A stretch of 64,000 bases of DNA, from positions 31,114,001-31,178,000 of the forward strand of contig CM066993.1 in the NCBI GenBank assembly GCA_033977485.1, in the 5' to 3' direction. This document shows positions 44,124 through 55,550 of the stretch, in pieces; position 1 is the stretch's first letter; every line of letters starts with the position of its first letter. This DNA comes from Hydrangea macrophylla. Lineage: Eukaryota > Streptophyta > Magnoliopsida > Cornales > Hydrangeaceae. The notes under the pieces were generated by a model. The model ran no database searches and had not been told where the DNA came from. It was given only the letters and a program-made list of their open reading frames with translations. Made by a program: the position numbers and the translations under genes.

Positions 44124-45020
44124 CTCCTTCTTGTATCACTTTACCTAAATATACAAGAAATTTTCACTTTAGACATAACATGCTACTATCTTTACCAACT
44201 TACCACGAAATTAAGAAAAAATATGCTTATGTCCATATTCATGAATTTGAAGACGTTTGTGATACATTTGCTGATCAAACTTGTCCTCTTGAGATTGTCT
44301 ATCTCAAGCTTTTTCCTTTTTCTTTAAAAGATGAAGCTAAATCTTGGCTTTTACTCTCCGTCCTGGATCTATAACTTCACGGCAGGATATGAATGAAGCC
44401 TTTCTAAATGAATTATATCCAAAAAATTTAACTTACAACATGATGCGACAATTTAAACTTTTCACTCAAAAAGAGAAGGAACCATGCCTTGAAGACTGGG
44501 AATTTTTTAAAGATCTCCTACTAGCTTGTCCACATCATGATTTAGAAAATGGCATGAAATTAATTTCTTTTTATGAAGGATTAGATCCAGAGTCAAAGGA
44601 AATAATTGAAGCCATGTATCAAGGGGAATTTTTTAAGAATGCTGACGAAGCTGAATCATACTTTGATTGGCTTGGCAGAAACACTCCACAATGGGAAAAG
44701 AGGAAGTTATTAGGAAAGAAAAGCTAAAAGTTCACAGCAATCACAATCAGAAGATGAATTAGCAATAAAAATTGAAGAATTAACTTGTAAGCTAGAAGCT
44801 TTTAAATTGGAGAAAGCTAATCCTCCTCTATCTAAGAAGAAACTAGAACTTTGCAGTACATGTCATATAATGGGGTACTCTACAAAAAAATTCCTTAATA
44901 CTCCTGCTAATCCTCCTCGATCTAAGAAGAAACTAGAACTTTGCAGTACATGTCATATGATGGGATACTCTACAGAAAAAAGCCTTAATACTTCTGTTTA
45001 TCAAAGATTTACCCCCATGT
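44124..45020 (+). pseudogene. Athila-type gag core and knuckle region, copy B
   Basis: Same content as copy A. The stop seen in A at 29395 is Gln here, but a base is lost near 44353, shifting the frame inside the Gag core. A short insertion near 44708 and a stop end the next frame. The 90 bp knuckle duplication is present and the first unit has lost its last Cys (Phe). A and B thus carry different lesions acquired after the duplication. Confidence 0.75.
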
Positions 45021-45256
45021 AAAAAGTTTTATTATATAACTCAAAACTGCATATTCTTAAAAGAAAAATGAAATCTCGATGGACTGGTCCATATATAGTT
45101 AAAAATGTTTATCCTTATGGAACTGTCGAGATTGAGGACCCTAAAGATGGAAATACATTTAAAGTTAGTAGGCATAAATTAAAGCCATTCTTAGAAGGTT
45201 TTGAAGCTGAGTTGTGGTCCATTCCTTTGGAGGACCCCAACTATGATACCCCTTAA
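45020..45256 (+). pseudogene. Integrase C-terminal remnant, copy B
   Basis: The open frame includes MKSRWTGPYIVKNVYPYG and ends PLEDPNYDTP. This copy is cleaner than A and shows that the gag-to-integrase-tail joint predates the duplication. Confidence 0.75.
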
Positions 45257-45354
45257 TTTCATATATCATAAGTAGAATTATACATAGTAGGAATTTTATT
45301 TTACTATTTAATAATTTTTCAAGACTTGTTTCTTAAATATAATATGTTATCTGA

Positions 45355-46060
45355 TTTTATAGAAAACACAAAGGCATGGACCCGCCCCAACATGGTAAAT
45401 CCACTATAGAAGGTGCAAACTTAGGATCAGGCCAATCTAGCTCGTCTAATATAAACAATGACTATCCATCAGAGGTCGGTTGATGATACACAACCAAGAT
45501 TAGAATATTTAGATTCTGACGATAACGAGATGTTTTATGCTAGGTCCTTTAATAGTCTATTAATGAATGATTCTATCGAAGAAAATTACCCACCTTTAGA
45601 AGATCTTAACCAAGATCCACACTGGGGGAGTACACCAGGGTATGATGAATTAGAGGACTACCAAAACATTAGTACGAACTACTATGAATGGGAACAAGCT
45701 CAATATGAGTGTTCCAAGAATTATATAATAGTTCTGAAGAAAATGAATGGGAGCGATACTTGACATCCTTGGAACAATTCCCCACTTATGATGAAAATGA
45801 CACTATTCTTAGATGGGGACGTTTATTAACTAGAGTTATTGACAGAGAAATATTAAGGTACGCCATCCAGAGCAATTGGTTTTTTCATCTACTCGAATGG
45901 GGGACATCTATAGTCCCTGCCTTTATTGAACAATTCATTGCTCAAAGATCATTGTCGGATATAATGTATTCATGAACTTAACACTGTATGATAATCCTGA
46001 CGTATATGACTATGACACCTATTGGATGTTTCGAGTCTACTGACCTAGACCTTGAAATGA
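45355..46060 (+). pseudogene. Unrecognised acidic 3' reading frame, copy B
   Basis: Counterpart of 30053-30765. An 11 bp deletion near 45475 (relative to A) shifts the frame in the first part. The open parts are 45458-45763 and 45709-45975, the latter reading ILRWGRLLTRVIDREILRYA and NWFFHLLEWGTS. The frame step near 45709 is shared with copy A. Confidence 0.5.
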
Positions 46061-46800
46061 TCGTTTTTCATGGACATTAAACCCAGGCGACATCTAGATA
46101 TGTTAAAGAATTCTTGTCCTTATTATTATTATTATTATTGTTATTGTACTTTTCTTTTTTGTTATATATATAAAAAAAATAAAAGAAAAAAAAATTCATC
46201 ACTGTGTTTTAACTGTCAGAACCAATTGCACTTATTATTTCTATTAAAAAATTATGATTTTTGATTTTTTTTTTAATCAAGTCTTACAAATCTCAAATAA
46301 TGCTATCTAATAAATATAATAAATTGTATGTTTGAACTATGCCATTATAATCCAAAATAAAAAAAGGCACACTAGAAGTATTGCCGGTTTAAAAACTCTG
46401 TTGCTAAACCTGCCAGATAGCAAAATTTGAACACAAGATCGATCCTTTTAAAACTGCACTTCAAAAGATCGATTGTACAATGATTCTTGGTAACTTTATC
46501 TCAGCACAGTGATTATACATTTATTTTATATTATATGTGTAAGTTAATTTTGTCATTATTATTCTATAGTTTCTTTGTGTGTTTCTTTTTATTACAAGTG
46601 TTATCTTTAACTTCTCTATACTTTTTTTCATCTCACTCATTGAGGACAATATCAAACTCAGGTGGGGGGGTGGGGGGTTTCACGATTAACACATGTTTGT
46701 TTGTTTTTATCTTTATTTTAAATTATTTAGCTAAAAAAATTAAAAATTAAAAAATATGATAAGTTTTTTATGGAGAGATACACTGAAAAAGAGAAAATGG
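46061..46800 (+). other. AT-rich 3' UTR, copy B
   Basis: No gene. It includes a (TTA)n tract (about 46121-46143) and about 300 bp (46395-46680) missing in A, ending in ATTGAGGACAATATC and a GGTGGGGGGGTGGGGGG tract, the counterpart of the internal purine tract at 19613-19650. Confidence 0.55.
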
Positions 46801-47255
46801 CTATAAATAGGGCTTTAAACCCTAAAAACCTCCTCATCTCTCTTTTTCCTTTCTTTTTTGTCTTCCTCTCTTTTTTCTTTCCTCTCCTCTCCCGGCGATC
46901 TCGCCCTCTCTTTGCAACTCTCTCGGACTCTCGTCCCGATCTCTCTCAATCTCCCATTTTCTTTGATTTTTGCGATCCAAAATCAAGATCCACTCTATTG
47001 ATCACTAAATGTAAGATCTATAATCGAGAGAAAAACTTGATTTACTTCGGTTTTTTTTCTCCCTCTTTCCCCTGATCATACTGATCTAGTTTAGGTTTTT
47101 TTTTTTTTTTTTTTTTTTAATTATTTTTTGTTTCTCTCTTTACCATTATATAACAAAAATATAATGCACAAGTTGTAGGAACCCACTCACCAGAGAAGCT
47201 TGGAAATACCACTCGATCCACGGCCCTACTAGGTTCTCAGATTTCCAAGAGACAG
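46801..47255 (+). promoter_or_regulatory. Promoter-like segment with TATA, telo-box and exon-like pieces, copy B
   Basis: CTATAAATAG (46801-46810) and the AAACCCTAA telo-box match copy A. The splice-like signals are AAT|GTAAG at 47010, TGTAG|G at 47178 and CAG|GTGATA at 47255. The intervening intron-like part is 168 nt here and 83 nt in A, while the exon-like piece is 77 nt in both. Confidence 0.4.
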
Positions 47256-49560
47256 GTGATATTTTTCCTTTTGTAAAAAAAATGAATGACGCACAAGTCA
47301 GTGCTCTTATGAATTTTGAAGTTTATACCATAATTTTTCTTATTATTATTGTAATGATACATTGTCTTAAATTTTTCTAAAAAAAAAATTAAAAGTAAGA
47401 GAGAAAAATGTAGTTTTTTACCCTAGTTTTCTGTTAAAAAAAAGTAGTTCTTAGAATTTGAAAAAATATGTATATTTGAGTGTTTTTTTCCTGAAAAAAT
47501 ATACATATTTCTTAATATAAATATAGTTTTAAATAAAATTCCCACCCAACCCTTCTATGCTCTCTTTAATTAGATCTTAGTTGATAGTTAGAAGGAGTGG
47601 AGGGTTGAGTCTATCCTTTCTTGTTGGCTGAGAATATAAAAAATGGATCTGACAGTCGATGACCAAACGTTAATTGGGTCGCTCACTTGTTTCTGAGCAG
47701 AAGAAACCATTTGCTGGCACTAGCCTTTATGCCATCAAAAGGAAAGCTAAAAGACTATGATGGTATTTGAATTGTTATAATATCCTGGTTTAATTACTCA
47801 TAATGACATTTCTTTTAAAGTTTACTACTGTTACAAAAGAAAATTTTGGTTGAGAAAGAGGACTGGATCCTTTGATACCCAAATAAACTTTGGTTTTCCA
47901 TCCCTCATTTTATTTTATTTTTAAAAATTTATTTTCAGTGCATTCAATAATTTTCAGTCAGATCAGATTTTAAAATGATCAGACGTGTACATCTGGTTTT
48001 CATTAGCTGGTTCGATAGGAGTAATTTGCATAATCCCAACTTCACCAGATATGTCTAGTGTGGTGATTAACCCTAGAGATAGTGAAAAACTAAGTAAAGT
48101 CAGAGTTATCTCCTAGCCTCGTACCGATGTTTTAGCTTGCTAGTGCTTCTAGACCCATCTCTTTTACTAGAGGTGGTTGTGCGATCGTGACAACTTGGAT
48201 GTTCCGGATTGCGTAGCCTCTTTTGTATAGGTGCAGAGGATACTAGTCGCACTATAAATGTATCCAACGTAGTGGATGCACTTAGGATTTTTCAAAAGTT
48301 TTTCTTTTACTTCTATATAAGATAAAATTTGACACAATAATGTTATTTTGGGTATGTTAATAGCATACAACACATTGTCACATGTTTTACTACTTTCAAA
48401 TACTAAAAACACTTTAAAACTTTAAACAATTTGAAACGATGTGAAAATATTTACTGAATCCAAATATATGAGTAAGCATAAACTACGGAGTTTAAAGACA
48501 AGTAGTGGAAACTAATAACCCATGTGAGCTCTTGTGCCAATCTTCCTTTATGAGGGTTTTTGTTCTTTTCAGTCTCATTCTTTTTGTCATATCACTCATT
48601 GTAAGTCTCATTATTCTTTTTGACTGATCATTAGAAGAGAACGTCAGGATTTACCATTATAACTTCTAAATTGCTTGAATGAACAAAGTTAATATATTTT
48701 GAAAATGATTTAGGCCATCTTTTCTTTCAAACGCACCCTCTTCACCTTATATTGCCTTATACTCAGTTCTCTCAAAATAATGTCTTGCTCCACCTGGGAG
48801 TACAAACCTTACTTCTATATTCAGGTATGTTATTGGACTGTAATGATACTATAAGAAAAAAGAAGTGGTAAAGAAAGAAAGGAGTAATAAAAAAAAGAAG
48901 AAAAAAAGGAGACTACAAGAGACAGTACAAATGATATAAAAAAAAAGAAGAGAAAAAGTGATTGGAATGAATTGCGCAGACACTCTAATCAAATGCTTAG
49001 AACAAATATACCTCAAATCTCCTAATTATCTTAATTTCGACCCAATACCTGTCAAAGTCCTAATGATTTGAAAGAAGTTGATTTTTAAATTTAAGTGATA
49101 AAGATGTTCTCCACGGTAGATTGTTCTTCTAGTGCTAAGTATCCTTTCATAAAACTTACTATACTCCAAATGCCTATATATATTGAGTAATCAAAATGGA
49201 AGCAACTTCCCTATCTTTGCTTTTCTACCATGTTAAATGTTCTCTACACCAATTTCTGAGAGTTTCTCATTAAAAGAGTGAAATCCCAGTGAGATTTGAG
49301 TTAAAACTACAAGTTCTATGACTTCTGTTGGTTAGGTAAACTTTGAAGTTAAGATCAGCTGTTTGACTTTTCAAGCACACATTGTTAGTTTAAAGAGTAT
49401 ATAAAAAATATTGCTATTGACAAACTGTGAGTGTGTTACATTACTATTACATACTTGGAAATTTTATTTTATTCCCAAATTTGATCTTATCTGTTGTAAA
49501 AGGAGAAAATCTACCTTTATTTTTACATTTTTAAAATTGAATTTTGTAGGTATATTCACT
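47256..49560 (+). other. AT-rich filler, copy B
   Basis: Counterpart of 31613-33950, with scattered small indels and substitutions. No reading frame is kept between the copies beyond short fortuitous ones. Confidence 0.5.
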
Positions 49561-49570
49561 ACAAACCCTC

Positions 49571-50081
49571 ACGAGACAACACTCGTCTACTAGGGGTAAC
49601 CTAGGGGTTTAACGGCTTGTTGCATATTGTGACAACCAAGAGCCAATACTCCTGAGGCAAGATGATCAATATGGATGAGGTGAGGTCGGGTGTGGGGGCT
49701 TGTCCCACATCTCCTGGGGTGAAGTTCTTGGACTAGTCTATAAGGATTAATCACCCTCTATATGCAACAAGGCTTCCTTGCCCGAGTTGTGAAGGAATAA
49801 AACCTTGAGGGCAGGCGCCAGTGTTCGAAACCTGGTAGGCACCCAAAGAGGACAATATTGGAAAGGGGTAGGCTACGCAAGCTCTGATACCTTAACAAGG
49901 CCTTTTAAAACCGTGAGAGTGCTAAACACGAAAGAACTCCACAGTTAAGCGTGCTGCTACCAGAGCAGTACTAGGGATGGATAACCCCCTGGGAAGTTCT
50001 TTGTGTTTAGGCCCAAATGGACAATATTGTTGCTAGACGGGGAGGTAGGTCGTTACACATATGCTCAATGCAACGCGATTC
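49571..50081 (+). other. Hairpin module, copy B, split by the TRIM, and pre-PPT hairpin region
   Basis: Hairpin 1 is 49571-49586 and hairpin 2 is 49590-49604 (loop GGTAA). Hairpin 3 is GTTGCAT (49619-49625) with ATGCAAC (50068-50074); its loop is ATGCTCA once the TRIM is removed. The pre-PPT hairpin ATTGCT/AGCAAT follows at 50163-50181, with the LTR start at 50199. Confidence 0.6.
49628..50057 (-). mobile_element. 5S-bearing TRIM-like element (430 bp), copy B
   Basis: Flanked by CATAT repeats (49623-49627, 50058-50062). On the minus strand, TGTAACGACC starts a ~165 bp LTR-like end holding the 5S-derived segment (plus strand 49933-50008). It is followed directly by the PBS GGTATCAGAGC (49881-49891) and about 250 bp of internal-like sequence ending GGTTGTCACA. 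Confidence 0.75.
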
Positions 50082-50198
50082 CTGCGAAGTGAGTTAGGTT
50101 TTATTTTCATTAATTTATTCGTACTTTTAATAAGACTTTTAGAACAATTTCTCTTTCACTTCATTGCTAGGGACTAGCAATAAGCTAGTTGAGGGGTG

Positions 50199-50316
50199 TG
50201 ATAAACAATGAATATTGCATATTTATGTGCCAATATAATAAATATAGTGCTCATTTAATCCCCCAAATCCCTAGTTTTATATGCATTTTGGAATTAATAA
50301 AATGATGTCACTCAAA
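50199..50316 (+). mobile_element. Start of the Athila-type 3' LTR, copy B
   Basis: TGATAAACAATG onward, as at 34590, ending where the Tat-type LTR begins. Confidence 0.7.
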
Positions 50317-52226
50317 TGTGGGCCCACTTGGGCCCACTTTTTAAAGCTTTTTCAAATTTCAAATTCAAATACGAGTCTCCACTTAATTTTTTAAAAGGAA
50401 AATTAAGAAACCAATTTAAAAGCAAACTGATCTTCTGCGAAACCAAAGATAAACTGGGTTCGGGGATTATGGAATGAGAAGGGAAGGAGCCCGGCGGACT
50501 AAAACATCCCCTCTCATCCTATCTCGTGATAGGTCTCTACTCAACATCCTTTTTAATCGAATTATTAATCTAAGCATGCCCACGACTAACACATATATAC
50601 ATATACATGTCTAAAAAGGTGTAAGATTGCTAACGATAAAATATCATCCAAAACCAAATAATTCAATTAGCAAGCAATATGATATGCAATAGGGAACTAG
50701 AGAACTTATCCGGGATCTCGCCGCGAAAATTAAACGTGTGATGCATGCAAGAAAATAAAATCTAAGAAAAGGTTTCTAATCACATATACACATAAGGCGA
50801 GACCTAATCTAAGGTGTTGCGCATGGAGTCGAAAAATCAATAAAATCAGTAAGTAAGATAAACTAGAGAAATGTTTGAAAAATTGTACCTCAAAAGTGCT
50901 ACAAAATAATGATTAGTCCACATGCTTCAAACAAGATATCAATTAATCAATCCTAAACTTCTAGCTTAAATCTATCAAGCAGAGGAGGAATTGACATAAC
51001 TTTGAATTCCTTTTAACTAGCTGGAACCATAGCAACTCTATAGATATACAAGTCTCAACTGGGAGCCAATGGAATATCCATATAGAGATGTCATAGCCCC
51101 AACATGATCATAAGTAACTCCTAGTCATGTTCAATTTGGTTCAATTAAGTGCAACTTAGACCAAAAATGAGTTCTACTCATAAGTATCAATATGTATGAA
51201 TGAATGCATGATCATGAGCTATGAGATATTCATTAGTTTGGATCATATAGCCTCTGAATTTAAAATTAATTGATATTATTTAAGACATGGTTAAGATCTT
51301 AGGACATTAGGAGTCCATTAAATTAGAGTTGTTCAAGATTTATCAAAACTATGACAGAATTGTAAGAATTACATAGAGCAGACCAGACTTTCAAAAATAG
51401 AAATAAAATAATACTTCCAACGGTTGGATCTTAATGATTTTTTATTATGTTATGCCTCTGTGAGTCTAGTTTCTAACCCAAAAAGAAAATCGAAGATCCA
51501 ACGGTTAAATCTCTAGGAATAGGGTCATAACCAGACATCACTCAGAAATTTTCAACTCTCTGTCCAGTCTTTTTGTATGATGTTATAAAAATAGTAAAAA
51601 ATATTAGAATCACTTTGATCTTTTTAGGGTATCTTCCTAATGCATTAATCTTCATAGAAAATTTTATTTAAAGTCAAAAGAAGTTGATTAAGGCTTTGAT
51701 TTACTTATTTTAAAACGAACTTACTGTTCTAAAATTTTGGACAGAGAGCAACTTACTCACAAATCATAAGGCCAAACCATTCTAAATATAAAATTTCCTC
51801 AAAACAAAAATTCTAGTGATACATGTATGAGTTATGAACATATTCCAATTGGTCTCATCCAATTCCCATGGACCATGATTTAATTAAAAATCTTTGATCA
51901 CAATGGGTTCATGAGTTCACTACAGCATAGATGAATTAATATCTATAACTCAAACCAAACTTGATCTATAATTCTAGAGAGAACCAAGATCAAGCATGAT
52001 TATGATTATTGAAATAAGTAATGAAATACAAGGAGATTCATAAATTTGGCCTTAATGGACTTCCATCATAGATCTCATATTTAAAGATCTACCGAGAGAA
52101 TCCAAAGGTCTTATTCAATCCTATGAGCTTTTGAACATATTAGGCTCTCTTGAATCTAATAATTAAACTATGAAAATCAACATCTAATTCCTCTCTCAAA
52201 TATATGATCCTTGAGGATTATAGACT

Positions 52227-53574
52227 TGTTGGCCCAAAAGTGGAAACCTTAGAGGGGGGGTGAATAAGGTTTTAGCGGAAATTAACCTTTTAAAAAACTA
52301 ATTGCAAATTAAACACACTCACAAGCAATAATGTAAAGAGTTAAGGGAAGAGATACAAACAAACCAATTTTTCAAGTGGTTCGGCAATCGCACCCCGCGG
52401 CCTACGTCCACCCCTCAAGAACACCTCTTGAGGATTCCTTAATCCGATCTACTTACAGGTGTAGACCAAACCGTTTCCCGGAGCACTTATGGGTGTGCAC
52501 CAAACCTTTACAAGAGCCTTCAATCTCTCCCAAAGAAGAAAACCTCTTTTTTGCACACAAGGGTTACTAATCCTCACTCTTTACAATTGATTTTGATACA
52601 AAATGAACTCTCTCTCTCTAGAGTGGATAATACAATTTGAAGCTCACACAATAACTCCTTAGTGAGTAGATAATACAAATAAAAGCTCACTACAATTTGC
52701 TCTCTCAAGAATTACAATTGAAATCTAGAGCAAATTGATAACTCACACAATTTGGGGCTCAAATGTGAATGATTAGAAATCAAAGAGTTGTGTGATTAAA
52801 TAGATGTTTTCCAATAGATTGATCAACATAAAATGGTGTGGGAAAACATATATTTATAGGCCTTGGAAGATTATAGCCGTTGGTGGCATGTTTGGTAATT
52901 AAAAGCCCCTTTAAAAACTAGCCGTTATGCCTTTCCAGGTCGATTCAGTCGACTGGAACATGAAGCAGTCGACTGGAATGTGTTTACAGAGGGTTCTGTT
53001 TGCATTCTGCTCAGTTCGGTCGACTGCACAGTCGACTGCCCTTCCCAGTTTGACAGCCTGACACATCTCCACTAAAAAGGCCATAACTCCCTCTACAAAA
53101 CTCGGATTTTCGATCCGTTTGATGTTTTGGAAACTAGATTCAAATACCTTTCCAACCATATAAAACTCAACATCTAATTATTTTCCAATTGGTTGAGGAA
53201 TTTCTTTAAAGATGACCCATTTAAAATTTGTTTCCAAAACTTTAACTTTAATCATTTGTTTGAGCCCCTATGAGTGTGAGATCAAGATGCCTTACAATGA
53301 TGGTCCTATGCTTCAACCAAGGATGAAATATCTTCAAGTCTTCAAGCTTAATCCTTGTTGAGCTCCTTGTAATCTTGATCTACATCAATTGAATCTCATG
53401 CACACAAAGATGTTAAAACATTGATACAATATTAATACATGAGATTATATGTGAGCATGAAAATGACTATGATAATAACAAGGAATGAATCAATATGAAT
53501 CATGTAATTATCATAGCATATTTGACATCATCAAAACATAATTAAATATGCCTTAATATACCTTAAGGCTAACA
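52227..53574 (-). mobile_element. Solo LTR (1348 bp) nested in the Tat-type LTR
   Basis: Starts TGTTGGCCCAAAAG and ends CTTAAGGCTAACA, flanked by perfect AGACT repeats (52222-52226, 53575-53579). A TATA box on the minus strand is at 52851-52859, and CAGTCGACTGG words at 52937-53045 lie about 80 bp upstream. Orientation rests on that promoter layout. No coding sequence. Confidence 0.85.
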
Positions 53575-54424
53575 AGACTTATTACATCCTATTCTCTTCT
53601 CAAATTAGTGGTCCTTGGAGACTAAAATGAAATTAAACCCACCTAAACCTCTATGGAATATAGAGAGGATTCCATGAGATTTCTAGTTGGGAGATCCAAA
53701 TCATAGTCTAAGACTTGGACCTATCCAAACATGTATGAACGCAACCTTGATCTATCTTATTTCCCATATGAATCACAAGGTCATAGAGAATAAGAGATCA
53801 AACTCCATGGAAGTCCCATGAGATGTTGAGGATCTCATGGATTTCAAAAGAAGGATATGAACAAAAGAAAATGGAGTCAAGTTTTATCTTGAGAATCAAG
53901 TCAAAATTCTTTTACAAAGTCATTTTACCTTGAACCCAAGGCTTTGTTTAGATCCAAACTAATGAAGTAATATGAACTTCAATCACAATTCTTGGTGGTG
54001 TGTGATGAAATGAGGTAAGAAGAGAGGTTTTAAAAATGTGTAAAAGTGTAGATCTATGAATTGTGATTGAATCTTGCCTAACTCTATGTAGGATTAGAAG
54101 GTTACCTCTATAACCTCGGAGATTTCTTCTTGCTTGTTGAAGATCTTCCAAGTTCTTCAACTTCCTCTTCCAATTCTTCAAACTTTTCTTGATTTCTTCA
54201 TTCTTTCTTCAAAACTTCTCTCAAATCTCTCAAAGTTCTCTTGTATATTTCTTGTGTATAGATCAAGATGGATGAAGATGATTGAAAAAAAAAAAAGATC
54301 CTTTGTAATGGAGGTAAAGGCCTCCTTATAAAGACCAATATCAGGGCTAATTGGGTAATTTCGGGTGGAAAACCCATGTACAAGAATATTACATATGCAT
54401 TTGAGAAAAATAGGCTGTTATAGC

Positions 54425-54545
54425 GAGCAACACTCACTGAGTTGTCTGCAGCATTCAGCGAGTGCCTCTGCGGCAGTCAATGAGTGCCAGCGCGATACTC
54501 AGCGAGGCGGCTGAGTGCCGCCGCCTATGCCGCATGCCGCAACCA
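54425..54545. repeat. GAGTGCC motif cluster, second Tat-type LTR
   Basis: Words such as CACTCACTGAGTTG, CAGCGAGTGCC, CAATGAGTGCC and GGCTGAGTGCCGCCGC lie about 100 bp upstream of the minus-strand TATA at 54325-54332. Confidence 0.65.
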
Positions 54546-54962
54546 ACAGTATTATCCCCCTTTTCATTTATTTTTCAAAATATACTAAGTATATACTTTT
54601 ATACTTACATACTAATATACTTTAGTAACTTATATTAATATCCTAATATATTTTCTTTTCTTTTCTTTCTTTTTTCCCTTCAAAATTCTTTTCTTCTCTT
54701 TATTTTCTTCTCAAAATTCTAATATATATAATTAATTTTGAAATTAATTTTTCGATTGTTTCTCTTATACGTATTTCATATTCGGGTTTCTTCGAACACC
54801 TGATTTCCCTCTTTCTCTCAATTTGAAAACTTTATTTGAAGAATCTTCTTAAGAACTTGAATTGTTTGGAAAGTCTTCAATTTGGCCGGTCGTTGTCGTC
54901 ATCGGTATTTAGAGGTGACCATCCCCTGAATTTGACGGTTGGTCAAAATTGGGGTGTCTATA

Positions 54963-55550
54963 GACCTTTGCTAACTTGTAGTAGTGAAACATTTCTATTA
55001 AAATTTTGATTTCAAGTTCATAAATCTGTAAAATAGTTTGAAATCCCAAATTTCAGTTCTTGTAATAAAAATTCCATTCACTATATGTCATGTTTCAGAA
55101 TTTTATTAAAGGACAATTGGGTAATTTTACCTTTTTTGTTGTGGGCTCTAAATTTATTTGACTGAATTTAAATTTATGGAGCGTGATTATATTATTTATT
55201 TACCCTTTCAGGTGCTTTAAAATTTATTTATGTTCGTGTGCGTGTGTTTATTTAATTTTGGGCTCACACAATTGGGTCAGATTGTCCATTGGAGCACAAA
55301 GTATTTCATTATTTATTTTTATTTTTGGAGCATACAAGAGACTGGGTCCCTCCCCACTCCCCTATAGTCGGCCACACTCTCCTCCCCCTCTCATTTCATG
55401 TTACTTTCTTCTCCTTCCTTATCTTCTTTTCTTCTTCTTCTCCTAAGGATACAACCTCAATAGTTATTCTTCTCCTTCAAACATCATTCTTCAAGCTTCA
55501 AGGGATCATTGGAGAAGATCATTTTCAAGCTTCCATTCACCCCTAGAGCT
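54963..55550. other. Unassigned sequence, LTR-like
   Basis: AT-rich, then CT-rich (55370-55445). No gene. CTCCCC, CTTCTTCTTC and repeated CTTCAAGC phrases resemble the leader of a Tekay-type LTR, and chromovirus coding sequence occurs to the right of the solo LTR, but I could not match it to the LTR at 38741. Confidence 0.35.

Larger units (their letters stand above)
50317..54962 (-). mobile_element. Tat-type LTR, copy B, carrying another solo LTR
   Basis: Runs from TGTGGGCCCACTT to GGGGTGTCTATA. The minus-strand start matches that of the solo LTR 9382-12383. Without the inserted solo LTR (52227-53574) it is about 3.3 kb. A minus-strand TATA (54325-54332) and a GC motif cluster (54425-54545) sit as in the first Tat-type LTR. 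The flanks TCAAA and GACCT do not match, so one end may be rearranged. Confidence 0.75.
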
